DNA from: Ascidia mentula
Taxonomy: Eukaryota > Chordata > Ascidiacea > Phlebobranchia > Ascidiidae
DNA length: 64,000 nt
Assembly (NCBI GenBank): GCA_947561715.1
Contig: OX387199.1
Location: 21,271,001-21,335,000, forward strand
Direction of reading: 5' to 3'
A program made the position numbers and the translations under genes. Shown piece after piece: positions 38,736 to 50,479 of the stretch (positions are counted from its first letter, which is position 1; every line of letters starts with the position of its first letter). Under the pieces are notes generated by a model. The model was not told the DNA's origin, made no database searches, and worked only from the letters and a program-made list of their open reading frames with translations.

Positions 38736-41156
38736 TACACAATTCGTATGATAGGCTCCACTTTGCTTAACAGAGAATGACGTTCTATGCAGTATCGTCA
38801 GCAGGTGGGCAGGAACAAAAAGTCGTTGTCAGAAACTTTGCCGGTTGTCGAACTTCTCGTTTACAATTTCTTGGCACTGTGGAGTTTTTGTCACTCACAA
38901 AGTCATTTTAACTCAGGTCTTATCAGGGATCGTTTGGATTGAATTTAAACTCTAGAATCTAAAACAGTTCGCTGTTTCGTTCAGTTTGGTCTTTATTATC
39001 GACCATAAAAATGATGCTATGGCGTTCAACATTAAGGTGAAAATTAAGGAATCAAAGAGACATTTGAACTGTGAAGTTTTCAAGTTCGCAACAAACGCAG
39101 TATGTTTAACACTTGTTGCGTTTTAATGCGTGTTCTTCTGTAAACTCCGTAATCCGACACCAATCAGGTAAACAATTTTGTATTAAGATGGCTGAAACGT
39201 ACGGCAGCAGTCCAAATGAAACCACAAGCAGAAATGGAATGGAATGGAATAATCATGCAAGCCAATGTGGCCCATATAAAGCATGAACACAAGTCACAAG
39301 TACCCGCTAGGCATGTCAGGGCGGACCAACAGGTTGCGGCACTTTATAGTCCTTTATTGTTTTAGAGCCAGGGCGGTCGTTGTTTAAAGGTCTGTAATTA
39401 TTACTCTACCACGTTTAGTTTGACCTTTGTACGTGGAAACCCGGTCACGAATATAAACAGTTCCAATATTACAATTTTCATATTAATATACACTGTGTTC
39501 GCTACACACTCAACAAAAGTGCACACGTTGATCTCTATCGCCGCTGGTGCCACCAGTTTTATATTTGTATTGCCACTATGTGCTCTGTCGTCGTGTTGTT
39601 TTAAATGCGAGCCAGATGACTCTTCGACCTCAAAAACAATGCGTTTGTGTGTGAATTGGACGACTGGGGTTATTAATTTGGTTGGTGAGAATTTGTCGGT
39701 TAACTTGTTCATTAAATAACCGCATACAAGCAATAGGAGAACAACAGACACAAACAGAAGAGAGATATTCGTAACTCCCTTTCAATCCGTTGCATCACCG
39801 GATTCTCTCATCTCCATTCATTAGCCAAATCGCATCCTTTAGTATGTATGACACTATGGTATCACAATATGATAGGAGAATACTATATGAAAACATTTCT
39901 TAATTTGCTACGAGAATATAATGCCTGGTAAAGCAATAAATTTAGAAATAGAAATAAAATTAGAGACAAAAGGTCAATAGTTGTTATGTCACAAGTGCCA
40001 ACCTTTGGACTGGACTAACAGGCACGTAAGTGTTTACCCAAGTCCCAGTTGAAATGTATGCAGAAGATAGCATTCAGGCAAATATGTAACGTTACATCAA
40101 CTACATGCGGCAGCATGAGCAAAATAATTATGATTTACATGGCTTTGTGGTTTCAAAAATTTTGTATACTTTTCAAATATTGTCTAATTGTGCTTTTAGT
40201 TTTAAATGTTTCAAACGGTTTCTTCGCAAACGCAACTCTCATCTCATCAGTTACAAAAAATTTAAAGGTATGGAAAAAGCGAACCCCGATTTCACAAATA
40301 CTGTGATAGATTATAACTTCTAAACAAAAACCAATGAGTTGCGCAATGTTTTTGACCATATTCATATATTCTTCGCTATTTCAGATTCAACTGAGTCCGA
40401 CGTTGACCCGACAACAAATCAAACGAAAGGAAAATAAACGAACATTTACAAATTGTCGTTATTCCTCATATTTTCTCCAAACATTCTTGCATTTTGTTTT
40501 CTTGAAACGCCTACGTCACTGTCGATGACGATTTTTATGCGTAGCAGAATTATTCTAGCACGCGCGAATAAAATGGTTCACACGGTTTACAATCTTTTGA
40601 AAACTTTGGGCACCCCTGATATCAGTAATACTTCTACCATTGTATTTATAGACAATCTTTTGAGTGTGGGTAACAAAATACAATGAATTCTTAGGCTAAA
40701 AAGCCGATGGTGTAAGAAGGAAACCCTCCAGATGATACCAAGTTCTTTTAAGTTTTAAACCATCACTTGGGCGCGAAGCACTGAGTAATGTACATACTTC
40801 TTCGTAGCATCGTCGCGCTTTACCCTGCTGTAAAATTTTAAAGGTTTATAATTAATTATTGACCAGAACAACCATAGCCTATGTAAATAGTTCGATGCGT
40901 TTGCTGTGTGAGGACTAGCTTATGTAAGTTTGCATCAAAGTGCTGCTGACCAGATTTCATCGGTAAGCAACATCTATTTGGAGCAGTTTTTGCTTCGATA
41001 GACACCCAGAAAATTAATAAATTTTTTGCTTCCTACCAGGTTATACGGGTGAGGTTTTACTATTGTTTGTAATTGCGTGGTCAGGGAGGTTAAGTCGTGA
41101 GGCCTGCAAAAATGTCACGATCAGTTTGCAACCAAACCAAAAACACCATTACCTGC
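38736..41156. other. No gene firmly recognised; weak exon-like frames
   Basis: Short frames only. 39,401-39,751 is open on both strands; the minus frame starts with a hydrophobic MSVVLLLLVCGYLM that could be a signal peptide. At 40,049-40,306 (plus) there is a hydrophobic run KYCLIVLLVLNVSNGFF. A frame at 40,453-40,686 ends the same neighbourhood, with a possible splice acceptor TATTTCAG before 40,386. None matches a family I can name. Confidence 0.25.
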
Positions 41157-41311
41157 AGGGTTTGGTGAAGTACGATAGTCTATCAACCCCTCTACGATAA
41201 GTGAAGTTCAGGAGTTCATTCGGCACCGAAAAGGTCACGATTATATAAAGTGTATTTGATTATTCCGCAACTTTTCGAAGCACCGACTAACATAACTAAT
41301 GTGATCGATTT
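41157..41311 (-). repeat. Inverted family A fragment 5' of atlastin copy 1
   Basis: The reverse complement of this stretch matches the A unit from TTAGTTATGTTTGTCGGTGC through the CGAAAAGTTGCGGAAT block to CTTATCGTAGAGGG. About 150 bp, noticeably diverged from the array copies. Confidence 0.85.
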
Positions 41312-41678
41312 ACTGATGAGTTTAGCAGAACAGGCAATCTATGTCGCGATGTCATTCTGGCCAGTTTGTAGCAGGTTTAAACAAAAGTAAACAGTCAGTT
41401 ATTTGCATTTGAACGGCGCAGTTTGCACTTTGACCATTTTGAGGTTTAGGTGATCATACGTATTGTAGCATGAGTAGGCTACAAGCCCCTATAAAAAAAA
41501 ATTGTTGGAAATTCCCATGCGGCTAAAATAATTCCCTTTTGCATGACAACTATATGCGGATGCATCGGAAATGTGGATGACTTTTGTAAAAATTTAACAA
41601 TATAAATGTTAAACTGTGCAACCATGCAAGTTCTCAATTTATTTTAAATTGTTTGTTTGTAGTCACGCCAGTACATAT

Positions 41679-41913
41679 GGCTTCGTCCGGCGTCACTGCG
41701 CTACGTTGGGAGGGCTTCTACATATGGGCGGTTGTGGGGATTTCGATCCTCAAAGTTTGCTTCTTGTGTTTAACTGGGCGTTACCTTGCCAACTTTGTCA
41801 TGGCGGCCGTGATCTTCACGCGCAAGAGGCCAAACCAACAAACTCTGATAAAACGTTATTTCTCCCACTATTTAACCTACTTTACAGAATATGATAAAAT
41901 TGAAAGTCTAACA
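41679..41913 (+). CDS. Possible small membrane protein or exon, unrecognised
   Basis: Frame starting MASSGVTALRWEGFYIW, with a long hydrophobic stretch (about residues 13-47, including WAVVGISILKVCFLCLTG) and a basic, aromatic tail ending near 41,913. A splice-acceptor-like TTGTTTGTTTGTAG ends at about 41,662. GC content is visibly higher than the surroundings, which suggests coding sequence, but another frame is open here too. It lies ~390 bp upstream of atlastin-like copy 1 on the same strand. Function unknown. Confidence 0.25.
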
Positions 41914-42266
41914 TGAGGTTAAACTCTCCAAGTCGTGGCATCCCAGCATTACAAAATATTGTAGCGACTACTGCGTATTTATCGAACCGTGACATGCGTC
42001 GATTGATTTTTTCTACATGTGTCTCGTTTTATGTTAATTTTTGAAGTGCCCGTCATTCTGATTTGTTGGCGCCTGAATAAACACCGCCACAGGTGTAAAT
42101 TCGGAAGAATAAACCTATTTTTTTGTGTGATAACGAAAAGTATTTTATCTCTGGAAGGACATTTTTTTGTTAGAAAATTTGTGCCTTGATGAAGACTAAT
42201 TAACTATTACTTGGGTTGTTCTGTTAGGGAACCTCCAAAAATTATCTTCATTGTAATAAGTAGCAA

Positions 42267-42275
42267 TATTTATAA
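42267..42275 (+). promoter_or_regulatory. TATA-like element before atlastin copy 1
   Basis: TATTTATAA, 27 bp upstream of the ATG, inside a ~150-bp 5' flank shared with copy 2 (TATTTATA at 63,422-63,429). This close to the start codon it could be a core promoter only if the 5' leader is very short. Speculative. Confidence 0.25.
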
Positions 42276-42302
42276 GGAATATCTGTACCCTTTTCTGTTG
42301 AA

Positions 42303-43351
42303 ATGTCTTCTGTGGACGGGGGTAAGTAATATCTGTCAGTTTATTGGTTGACCCAAATAAAGCAAAAACTGTTTCGGTTATTTCAAGCATATGTTTTTAT
42401 TTAAGAATACAGCGGTACTGGACCAAAGCACAAAGCTATACAAATAGTCCGACCGAGTTCCCAACAGGACAACATTTTTGAAATCGATGCTGATGAACTT
42501 GAACGAATATTTGGACAACCAGATGTGGTCAACACACCGGTTGCAATCTATTCAATCGCTGGAGTTTTCAGGGGAGGAAAATCACTTATGTTGAATTTCT
42601 TCCTCCGTTATCTGAGGGCGGAAAGAAATAAAAAAGTACAAATAAATAAAAAAATTAACCGTTTTAAATGTCGTTTGTAACAGTCAGATTCATGGCTTGA
42701 TTCCAAAGAAGATGAACTGGTGGCAGGATTTCCATGGCGAGGTGGTAACGAGGGACACACACAAGGAATTTGGATTTGGGATGAGCCGTTTTTTATTGAT
42801 ACACCACATACACAAGTAATGATCAAAGTTGATGGTTGTGGGAAAACGCTTTCCAACTTGCTGCCTTTCGGCCTTTTGTAAAGTTCCATATATATTTGTA
42901 GCAGCAAATAGCAAACACACGAGCATTCGTATTAAAAGTTGTTAACAGACCTGAACCACTACCTACTAGGTTTGTTAAAAATGACTAATAACGACGAAAT
43001 AATTTCCTATTTTTTTATTTTTGTGAACGTGAAAAAAAAAGTAATGAAAAGAAGTAACGCAAAACATTAAAACAAAACCGTTTGATTTTTGAGAGCCACT
43101 GTTTTGGAATATTTGCAGTTTTGCTGCGGTTATGCTCTTTCGCAGGGTAAATACAAATGGTAAATTTTTAGGTGGCCTTATTTCTTATGGATTCTCAAGG
43201 GTCTTTTGATAATCAAGACTCTGTGAAAGGCTGTTCCTTTATATTTGCACTCAGCACTTTGATGAGCTCCGTTCAAATCTATAATGTGTACAGACAAATT
43301 GGAGGAAACGATTTACAGCATCTTCAGGTAAGTCACATACAGCATCTTCAG
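42303..43351 (+). CDS. Atlastin/GBP-type dynamin-like GTPase, N-terminal exons, copy 1
   Basis: Exons by splice signals and homology: 42,303-42,321, 42,406-42,635, 42,684-42,815, 43,172-43,327 (or to 43,351). All introns are GT...AG (84, 48 and 356 bp). Exon 1 gives MSSVDG; the split codon makes Glu. Exon 2 carries the P-loop AGVFRGGKS (atlastin: GAFRKGKS). Exon 3 carries GFPWRGGNEGHTQGIWIW, close to the atlastin GFSWRGGSERETTGIQIW. Exon 4 carries LFLMDSQGSFDNQ (G3, atlastin LLMDTQGTFD) and ends NDLQHLQ. Atlastins tether and fuse endoplasmic reticulum membranes. The rest of the G domain (including the RD motif), the three-helix bundle and the membrane anchors were not found downstream, so the gene may be truncated or continue through long introns. 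Exons 1-4 are open. Confidence 0.85.
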
Positions 43352-43359
43352 GTAAGTCA
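43316..43359 (+). promoter_or_regulatory. Tandemly duplicated 5' splice site of exon 4
   Basis: CAGCATCTTCAGGTAAGTCACA occurs twice with a 24-bp period (43,316 and 43,340). Both copies have a consensus donor CAG|GTAAGT, at 43,328 and 43,352. Because 24 is divisible by three, use of the second donor would add eight in-frame residues, VSHIQHLQ. Confidence 0.8.
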
Positions 43360-43394
43360 CAGTGGCGATATTAAGTGAATTAAGTGCATAAAGG

Positions 43395-44535
43395 TGGTTT
43401 ATATTTCTGGAACTCCAAAAGGAGCAAAAGACGTTCAGCGCCCGTATACGATCTTGATTTATTAACCGAAATAATAAATTCGCCTATTGGCATTTTCAGT
43501 TTTTGTCTAAAAGTATAGCAATAAAATAATACCAAAACAAAAAACTTAACAGTAAGTCCACTTTCGGGATTGCTAAGACAAAAACCGAAGCGTATAAAAA
43601 CAATTAAACTTTTCCTGGGACAAGCCGCTGTGGTAACACGGACGCAAGAAAACGCCGAGAGACTGCACGCACACAGAATACAAAACAGTGACGGAAATAA
43701 AGACAAAATAAATTAATGAACGCAAAGATAGTCATTTTTTACAAGGTAGAAACATGGGCTGAATATGTATTGACGCCCTGAGGTTGCTTAGCCATTTATC
43801 TTCACAAATGTAACTATAGGATGTTCTTGGACAAAAATTACCGTAAAACAATTTGCAATGTCCGGTTTGTTTTTGAATAAGATGGGGTGTTTATTTTGAT
43901 AGTGTTTTACCAGCGCCATCTTGTCAACTTTGGCATCTTTAAAACAACCTGTTCGCCATGTAGAACGGTGTGAATTCCACCTCGTGCTAAAACGATTTTT
44001 AATTTAGCCAATATATTGTTCTTGTGGTGCAGGAAGCCACGTAAATTCCGTAATTTTTTTAATGTAGGTTTTATCGCAAGGAGATGGTGTGGTGGAAAGG
44101 GTTGTGATGCAGGTGGCAAAGTGTATCGTCGTCTTTTTTCTTCTTCCGCCGCATAATGCGCATTTCCCGCAAAGGCCGAGAATACCTATCAACCTGTGTG
44201 TTTCCGAGTGCAAATGCACGGTGGTTAATGAAAATGGCGCAAAGTGCTTTTGGTCGCTTGAGGGTGATGGACGATGCAGGTTTAACGTGTTATCACAGCG
44301 GCTTGTCGCAGGAAAAGTTTTATCGTTTTTCATTGATTCGGTTTTTGTCTTGGCAGTCCCAAAAGTAGACTTACTGTTTTGTTTGATGTGGTTCTTATTT
44401 TTTATTTTATTGCTCTTCTTTTTAGACAGAAACTAAGGATGTCAATAGGCAAAATTAATATTTCTGTTAATAAATCAATATTTTATACTGGCACTGATCG
44501 TTTTTATTCCTTTTGAAGTTCTGGGAATATAATAT
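43395..44535. repeat. Imperfect inverted repeat, ~250-bp arms
   Basis: The reverse complement of 43,395-43,640 aligns with 44,286-44,535 at roughly three quarters identity, sharing CACAGCGGCTTGTC, TCGGTTTTTGTCTT and GTTAATAAATCAA. The spacer is ~645 bp. Both arms hold similar open stretches (VFVLAVPKVDLL against VFVLAIPKVDLL), possibly a worn gene or element copied in inverted order. A frame at 44,089-44,436 contains a cysteine-containing stretch NLCVSECKCTVVNENGAKC and a hydrophobic end, not recognised. Confidence 0.7.
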
Positions 44536-45127
44536 TGATTCGTAAACACATATCCGTCGGTCACCGACTTGCACAGACTGATTCCTGCAGTCACTTTTGA
44601 CATTTTCTCTATTAAATGTTGTTTAGCTATTTACACAATACGCAACTTTAATGTTACGACCGCTTGTGAGCAGCCTGGTCCTGCGCTGTCGTCCCACTAG
44701 GCAAAAACGCGCCCACCCAACTTCATAACCAACAGGACAATCCACTCCTGGTCGTCTTGTGTAATTAGGTTGCGTAGCGGTTTTTCTGCAACCACAACAA
44801 TCATAAATAGCAGATTGGCACGTCACAATATACGTAGTGAAACAATTAATCCTTAATTTCAAATATACAAGACTCGGAAATTATGTCGCCGAGTCAAAGC
44901 ACTTCACAAGTTCAAAACAAAAAGAAACGTACCAACTGTGGGCTGACCCAGGTCTGTACTAGCCTGCGGCTAGTGGTTTCACCAACGTTCAATTCAGATA
45001 ATGTTTTAACCCTTATTTTGACTATAAACCAGATATATAGTTAGCATTTTAACAGCAGTACAATTCAACAGCAGCACAATCTCGCCCACAACATGTCGTC
45101 CAAAAGACAGCCACATGCGCGGATGAA
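44536..45127. other. No gene recognised
   Basis: AT-rich spacer. A minus-strand frame at 44,623-44,862 (contains GVDCPVGYEVGWARFC) is cysteine-containing but matches no family I know. Confidence 0.3.
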
Positions 45128-45381
45128 TACAATGAGTGCATGCAAGAAAAGCGTCGGGGTAATAAAGGACTGAGCAGGCAGAAGGGAAACAGCAGCAGCA
45201 ACAACGCGCAACAAGCCGGAGGCATGTCGCGTGACAACAACATGGGAGCACAGCAGCGACGTCATCATTAACGATGTGTCAGGCTGTAGTACGGACCTAG
45301 ATGTTGAGTCCTGTTGCTGTTTCCCTTCTGCCTGCTCAGTCCTTTATTACCCCGACGCCTTTCTTGCATGCACTCATTGTA
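45128..45381. repeat. Near-perfect inverted repeat, 67-bp arms, 120-bp spacer
   Basis: 45,128-45,194 and 45,315-45,381 are reverse complements with one visible mismatch (both contain TAATAAAGGACTGAGCAGGC or its complement). The near identity implies recent origin. The right arm ends inside stem I of the hammerhead-like motif at 45,375-45,429; the left arm has no ribozyme core beside it. The arrangement recalls inverted terminal fragments of Penelope-like elements or a foldback element. Confidence 0.9.
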
Positions 45382-45429
45382 GTACTGATGATGAACGCAG
45401 TGTTCGAAACGTTTACTAATACGTGAATG
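45375..45429 (+). ncRNA. Hammerhead-like ribozyme motif beside the inverted repeat
   Basis: Stem I has inner UAGUA/UACUA (5 bp), an internal loop of 1 and 7 nt, and outer CAUU/AAUG. Core CUGAUGA (45,385-45,391) is followed by one extra U, stem II GAAC/GUUC with loop GCAGU, GAA, minimal stem III AC/GU without a loop, and U17 (45,413). Stem I and II pairing is convincing. The loopless stem III, as in some animal repeats, would need a dimer to act. Confidence 0.55.
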
Positions 45430-46994
45430 TGTTTCACCTCTTACATTGTTCACCCTTAATGAGAGGGACGTTGCCTGTTTCTTTGATGGTTAAATGAACA
45501 GGGCGGTGTACAAGTAGTTGCATGCGTACCATATCTGCTGTAGTAATAACACATGTCGGAAGGTGGCGCTTGTGAGAAACGAGGACGTTGGTAGTCCTGT
45601 CTGCCATAAAAATTTGACGTCATAAATAATCTCGGCTAGGAGGTAGCAAAACAGCAACGGTTTGAGCTGTTTTCAAGGCCTGTAGTTCTTTGGTCATTTC
45701 GCTTAGACGCCTCTCCATATTGTCATTTATGAACATTTGAGTGCTGGCCATAATGTTTTACGTCAGTTAGTATGAATTTTGTCAGTTAGTATGAATGATG
45801 AATGTTCGTCCGTTCTAAACGAGTTGACGTGAGTCTGGGAAGTGCACGTAGCTAATTGTAACAGGTTGATGTCGGGACAAAGAAATTGCGTGTTAAAAAT
45901 AGATCAATAATACTGCGAACTGTTTTCTAATATGACCTGGTAGATGCACCAGACAGTGTTACAGGGTACACTGCTTCCGCCGCGACGGCTGTTTTGCAAG
46001 CTGTATTTTGTCATTATGTTCTATTCTGAGATATTCGATACCAGGAAACGCGATGTCACGTCTGACAATTGATTGATTTCACAGCCTAAAGCAATAAACG
46101 TCCATTTATAATCGGAAAAATCGGAAAAGAAGAATATCTGCATAAAGGAAGTCATAGCCGAATGATTTCTGCCTAGTCCTTTTTTAATATTACTATGCTG
46201 TGTTGGATGATGCTTGTGCGATCACTGCTTATAGTAACAACTACGACTTACTATCAAATTTTTGGAGGAAGTGAGACGCCAAGTTCATTATTTCGCCTTT
46301 ACGTCTGCGAGTTGAGATAACGAAGCCATACCAACAATAACAAGGCTATTGCAGCACAAGAGAAAACCGCGTAGTGATGCGATAAAACGGAAAAGTTTCG
46401 GATTCGGCCTTAATGACGTCATAAATTTGCATATTGGTCGTTTATGTTTTCGCTGTAGCAACATAACTTTGTTCTGATGTCGTATTTTTGCGTTAATTTT
46501 GCCGAACAAACCAATAACGTTTTTTTTTGCCATTATAAGGTAACGCAGTAAAAATATGATTGGAAAACAAAGTTCCGTAAAGGGCAGCCATTACATAGTA
46601 TTTTATATTACTTAAGCACATGTATTTGGTGTTGGATTTTCATGATAACTGCATTAATTACATGAAAAACATTACCGAGCAATGAACACGACAATAATAT
46701 TTACCAAATAGTATTTAAGTGTTTTAACCGAAATCCATCAAAACTGTAAATAGCATAGATAAGAAATTTGTAGACAGGTGACACAATGCTCTGTTGCAAA
46801 ATCGATTCTTAATTTCATGAAAAAAAAGCGAATCACATCGTGTGACGTATAGGAAGTAAGTCATGTGTCTGTGGGTTGTGAGATTGTTTTACTTGGATTG
46901 GGCAATATTACCCATGATGCGTTAATTTATAATTTTCATTTGAGATTCGTGAGATAAAGGTAAAGTCATAGAAAGAAGACAAGACAAATGACAT
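45430..46994. other. No gene recognised
   Basis: AT-rich. A short motif GTATGAATGATGAATGTTC near 45,789 also occurs inverted near 36,137-36,155, beside the BEL/Pao remnant. The open minus frame at 46,288-46,533 (81 codons, basic) has no recognisable domain. Confidence 0.3.
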
Positions 46995-47640
46995 GTTGGT
47001 ACGACCACAGACTTGTTGTTTCCCATAGTTTCCGCAAAGACCACGATGTGCGCAAGAACGTGAATAAGCTGGATTTTTCCTTCATACAGTGCACCACACC
47101 GTGCCTTTGTGGGTTAGCGCGCAAGAGTGGGTGGACGATTATACTCTCCCACCGTGTGTGGATTCAGGGTTTTCTATTATTCTGTTTTAATGTGATCGAT
47201 CGTTTTGAAGTTAAGTTTAGAACAGTTGGTATACCCGTCATGCCTTGGTGAACGTGTTGCTTTGTTGAAAGTAAGTGTGAAGTTGAACAAAATGTACGGT
47301 CCAGCTCATCACTGACTTAAGTTACTGTATTTTGTCAGTGTTCTGTAAATTTTTCGTATTGTACATATTTACGTTCTGTTCGTTTTTATCGAGACCCAAT
47401 GTGGGTGTCATTTTGTTTGGCATACACACACTATTTAAACTGAGGAAGATCATATTTACTCCTGTGTAGAGATTGAAGTAGTATCACTGAACAGGTACAG
47501 CTACGTCTATATATTTAATTATGTTGTTCCATAATAGCATTGATATAGATATTAATGAAATAAATCATTGGAAGATGAGAAAGAAGATTATTTTAGCATT
47601 TGTGCTAAAACACACTTGATTTTTGCATGTGCTCTTGCAG
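46995..47640 (-). repeat. Inverted, diverged family B piece
   Basis: The reverse complement matches B segment 1 around 10,200-11,180: the GTGGACGATTATACTCTCCCAC block, the GACCACGATGTGCGCAAGAACGTG block and the ATCATTGGAAGATGAGAAAG block all have counterparts. Order is kept and divergence is much higher than among the array copies. Confidence 0.8.
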
Positions 47641-48313
47641 GAGACATTAAAAAGGTAACATTTAAAAATAGTTCTATTACAAGAGGTATATAAAACGTAT
47701 ACGTGTATACACTTGTATGTCGAGCCTTTTGAAACACGCAAATTAATTCATTTTTAATTTGGCGAATGCGGCGTGGCGTTGCTAATCGTGCGTTTATTTG
47801 TCTTCCAACAAGGGTCATTTATTTGGGATGGCTTCTTGTAAACGAGACTTCCCAGGGTTAGCTTCTCGATAACCACGTTTGGTTCTGAGATGGTTAATTT
47901 TAAAATGCAATCTGTTATTTTTATTGCCTATTACGCAAATTATGCACTGTATGTATTAAAGAAAGGCGCAACACCGTATAAGAGTTATCTTATGTTTGCC
48001 TTTAGTGTCTTAATCAGAATAAAAGCACGTGACACAACAGAAACTGAAAATTTATATGACTAAAATCTATGTGAGGGCAGTGAACAGGAAATCGAATGCG
48101 GCGAAAACGAAATACATAATGTTGTGATATATTGACGCAATGCTGAAAATACATCACTGCAGTGTCACCTTCTTATGTGACGCTATTTAACGTGATGGAT
48201 TGCAAAATAATTAGTGACAGTAAGGAGAAAATGGCAGATATCATGCGTCATCGGTCGCTAAATGAGGCAGCAATTGCGAGTAGTTCTTCCGATTGCGACA
48301 TCATTAGTATATT

Positions 48314-48434
48314 AGTGGTTTTATATTAATATAGCAGTGGTTTTATATTTTTATATAAGTGGTTTTATATTAATATATAATTGATTTTATAATAATATAT
48401 AAGTGGTTTTATATTAATATATCAGTGGTATTAC
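48314..48434 (+). repeat. AT-rich minisatellite, ~22-24 bp unit, five copies
   Basis: AGTGGTTTTATATTAATATA repeats with small changes. The equivalent places in the next two C units (about 52,620 and 57,228) have only one copy, so it expanded in this unit alone. Confidence 0.9.
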
Positions 48435-48933
48435 ACAGCCTGCAAGAAATCATGTATACCGTTTGGTCCAGCTTGGCTTAAAGCGTTCCATTGCGCCACC
48501 ATAATAAATGTAGCAACGTTTTCACATACTTAAAAAGAAGATGATTCTTTGAACACGTGTTTATTTGTAGTTTATCGCTCTATGCTGTTTTATATTTGCT
48601 GTTGATTCAATTACACCCAGGAAGAATAGGTTGCAAATTTGCCTGTGCGACATTAAGGATCTAACTAAGCCACGAACAAAAGTCTGCGAATTTCTATTAC
48701 TTATTAAACATTGTACACCAATGCTGTGTTGCTAATACTATTTCATCTTTCAATTTCTCTTAACACCCTCTTTTCTTACAAGAGTTATTCAAACTTTACA
48801 ATCATTGTCACTTACATGTGACACACAGTTCTCCGATCTCGTACAACGGTGAAAGAGTTCTTATCATAATACTTGTTGTTGACACTGGTTTGACAAGTAT
48901 ATAGTGGATAATGATCATGGTTGTCTGTTTTGC

Positions 48934-48998
48934 ACCTTTATACGTGTACATCCTGATGAAGGCTATGTTATACAACAGAAACGTTGGTATTAACAAAC
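48934..48998 (+). ncRNA. Hammerhead-like motif of family C, unit 1
   Basis: CUGAUGA at 48,953-48,959, an extra A, stem II UGUU/AACA with loop AUAC, GAAACGUU. Stem I inner pairing AUC/GGU includes a wobble. More worn than the unit 3 copy. Confidence 0.35.
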
Positions 48999-50479
48999 AT
49001 TATTGCCATATGGGGCTTTCTGCAGTGATAATGGCAACAGCATCAGAGATGAATTGCTGTCAATTAGCGTCAGAGACTATTTCCCGGCTTAAGTTGACTG
49101 TATTGATTGGAACCCTTCACCTTAGCAACAAAACCACAACTATACGTAGCAAGGCACGCGCCGCAAAATATCATGCATCACTTTTCCAGCTGCAGTGTTT
49201 AACAAGCTCTTTTATTAAAAGCAAAACTTTACAACAGAGATAAACCACACACGTGTCGCTTTTTTTCCTTTTGTGCAGCAGAATGGTCTGCGCGAAAAAA
49301 GAATTAAAAGTTTGGGTACATAGGCTTCTTCGCACACACACGGTTAGCCAGCTTTTATAAATTCCTTCTTACAAAATCATATATTTGTAAGGGGTTTATT
49401 TACGGAAGTGTCTTCGGAATCTTAGGAATGAACAGTGACCAATCGATGGGTCCCCAGTATTTTTATAGACATTTGTTATAGACTCTTAAAAGTTCGAGGT
49501 CTTCAAAATTGTAATCATTAATTTGGGAGTTTCGTCAGTGATTGATTGGGGGCGAGGAAGAATGTATGTTGGGTAACAACCGAGCACAGCACAAACTAGT
49601 CATTGAAACAAGACAACAGTCCATCTATCATCAGCACTTGTGGTTTGTTTAACTGTAGTGCAGAGGTTTGTGTTAAAAATGTTTTATTTATCAAAAAAGA
49701 ACAAAGGCTTCTAAGAGAAGTCCTTTTGTATTGGATCTTCATGGTGTAGAATTTAACAGATTTGCTTTCGTTTAAGAGATGTGTAAAATATCTATGTTAG
49801 AGACGGTTACATTACGCTATTGCTCTCTCTGTGGCAATTAGGATCGTATTCTAAAAGGGTCTTCCTAACTGAAAATAGAAAAAAAAATCAGTACAACTCG
49901 TGTTTCTGACCTAAATCAATGGTTGTTTACGCATTGTGCAAATTGTGTTTTGTGCTACACGCGCAGAAATGGCGATTTGTCGATAGAGGTTAAAAAGTTG
50001 TGGAGTTACCAAATTGCTCCCACAGGTCAATTGTCGTCAACTCGCGGCAAAATATAAATAATTAGATTTTGCGGGGTGTGTCGTCACAGAAAATAAAGTT
50101 CCCAGCACCAAAAGCTAGACTAAAGACAGTGAATAAGAAATAAACAATGTTGTGATTTGTGGTGGCATGCTAAAAACACATTACTGTAGTGCAACCTTTT
50201 TATGTGACGTATAATCGGCTTTAAAGTGACTCATTGTAAATGAATGAGAGACGGTAAGGAGTAAATGGCAGGTAAAGTGTTGCAACAAAGCACGCGTATA
50301 CACGTAGTTCTTCCACCTGCGAAATTATCATTATTATATTTGTGGTTTTACTTCTTCACGTTTCCCTCAAAAGCTCATGTTTATCGTCCTGTGTTGTTTT
50401 ATGTCCGTTGTTGATTTCAATTACACCTAGGAAATGATAGGTTGCAAACTGATCTGTGCGATATTAATCTTCGACGCTA

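Noticed and set aside
41313-41340. CTGATGAG at the edge of the inverted A fragment
   Set aside because: No GAAA core or stem II follows, so it is not a hammerhead.
42185-42215. TTGATGAAG upstream of atlastin copy 1
   Set aside because: No GAAAC partner and it is not kept in copy 2; chance match.
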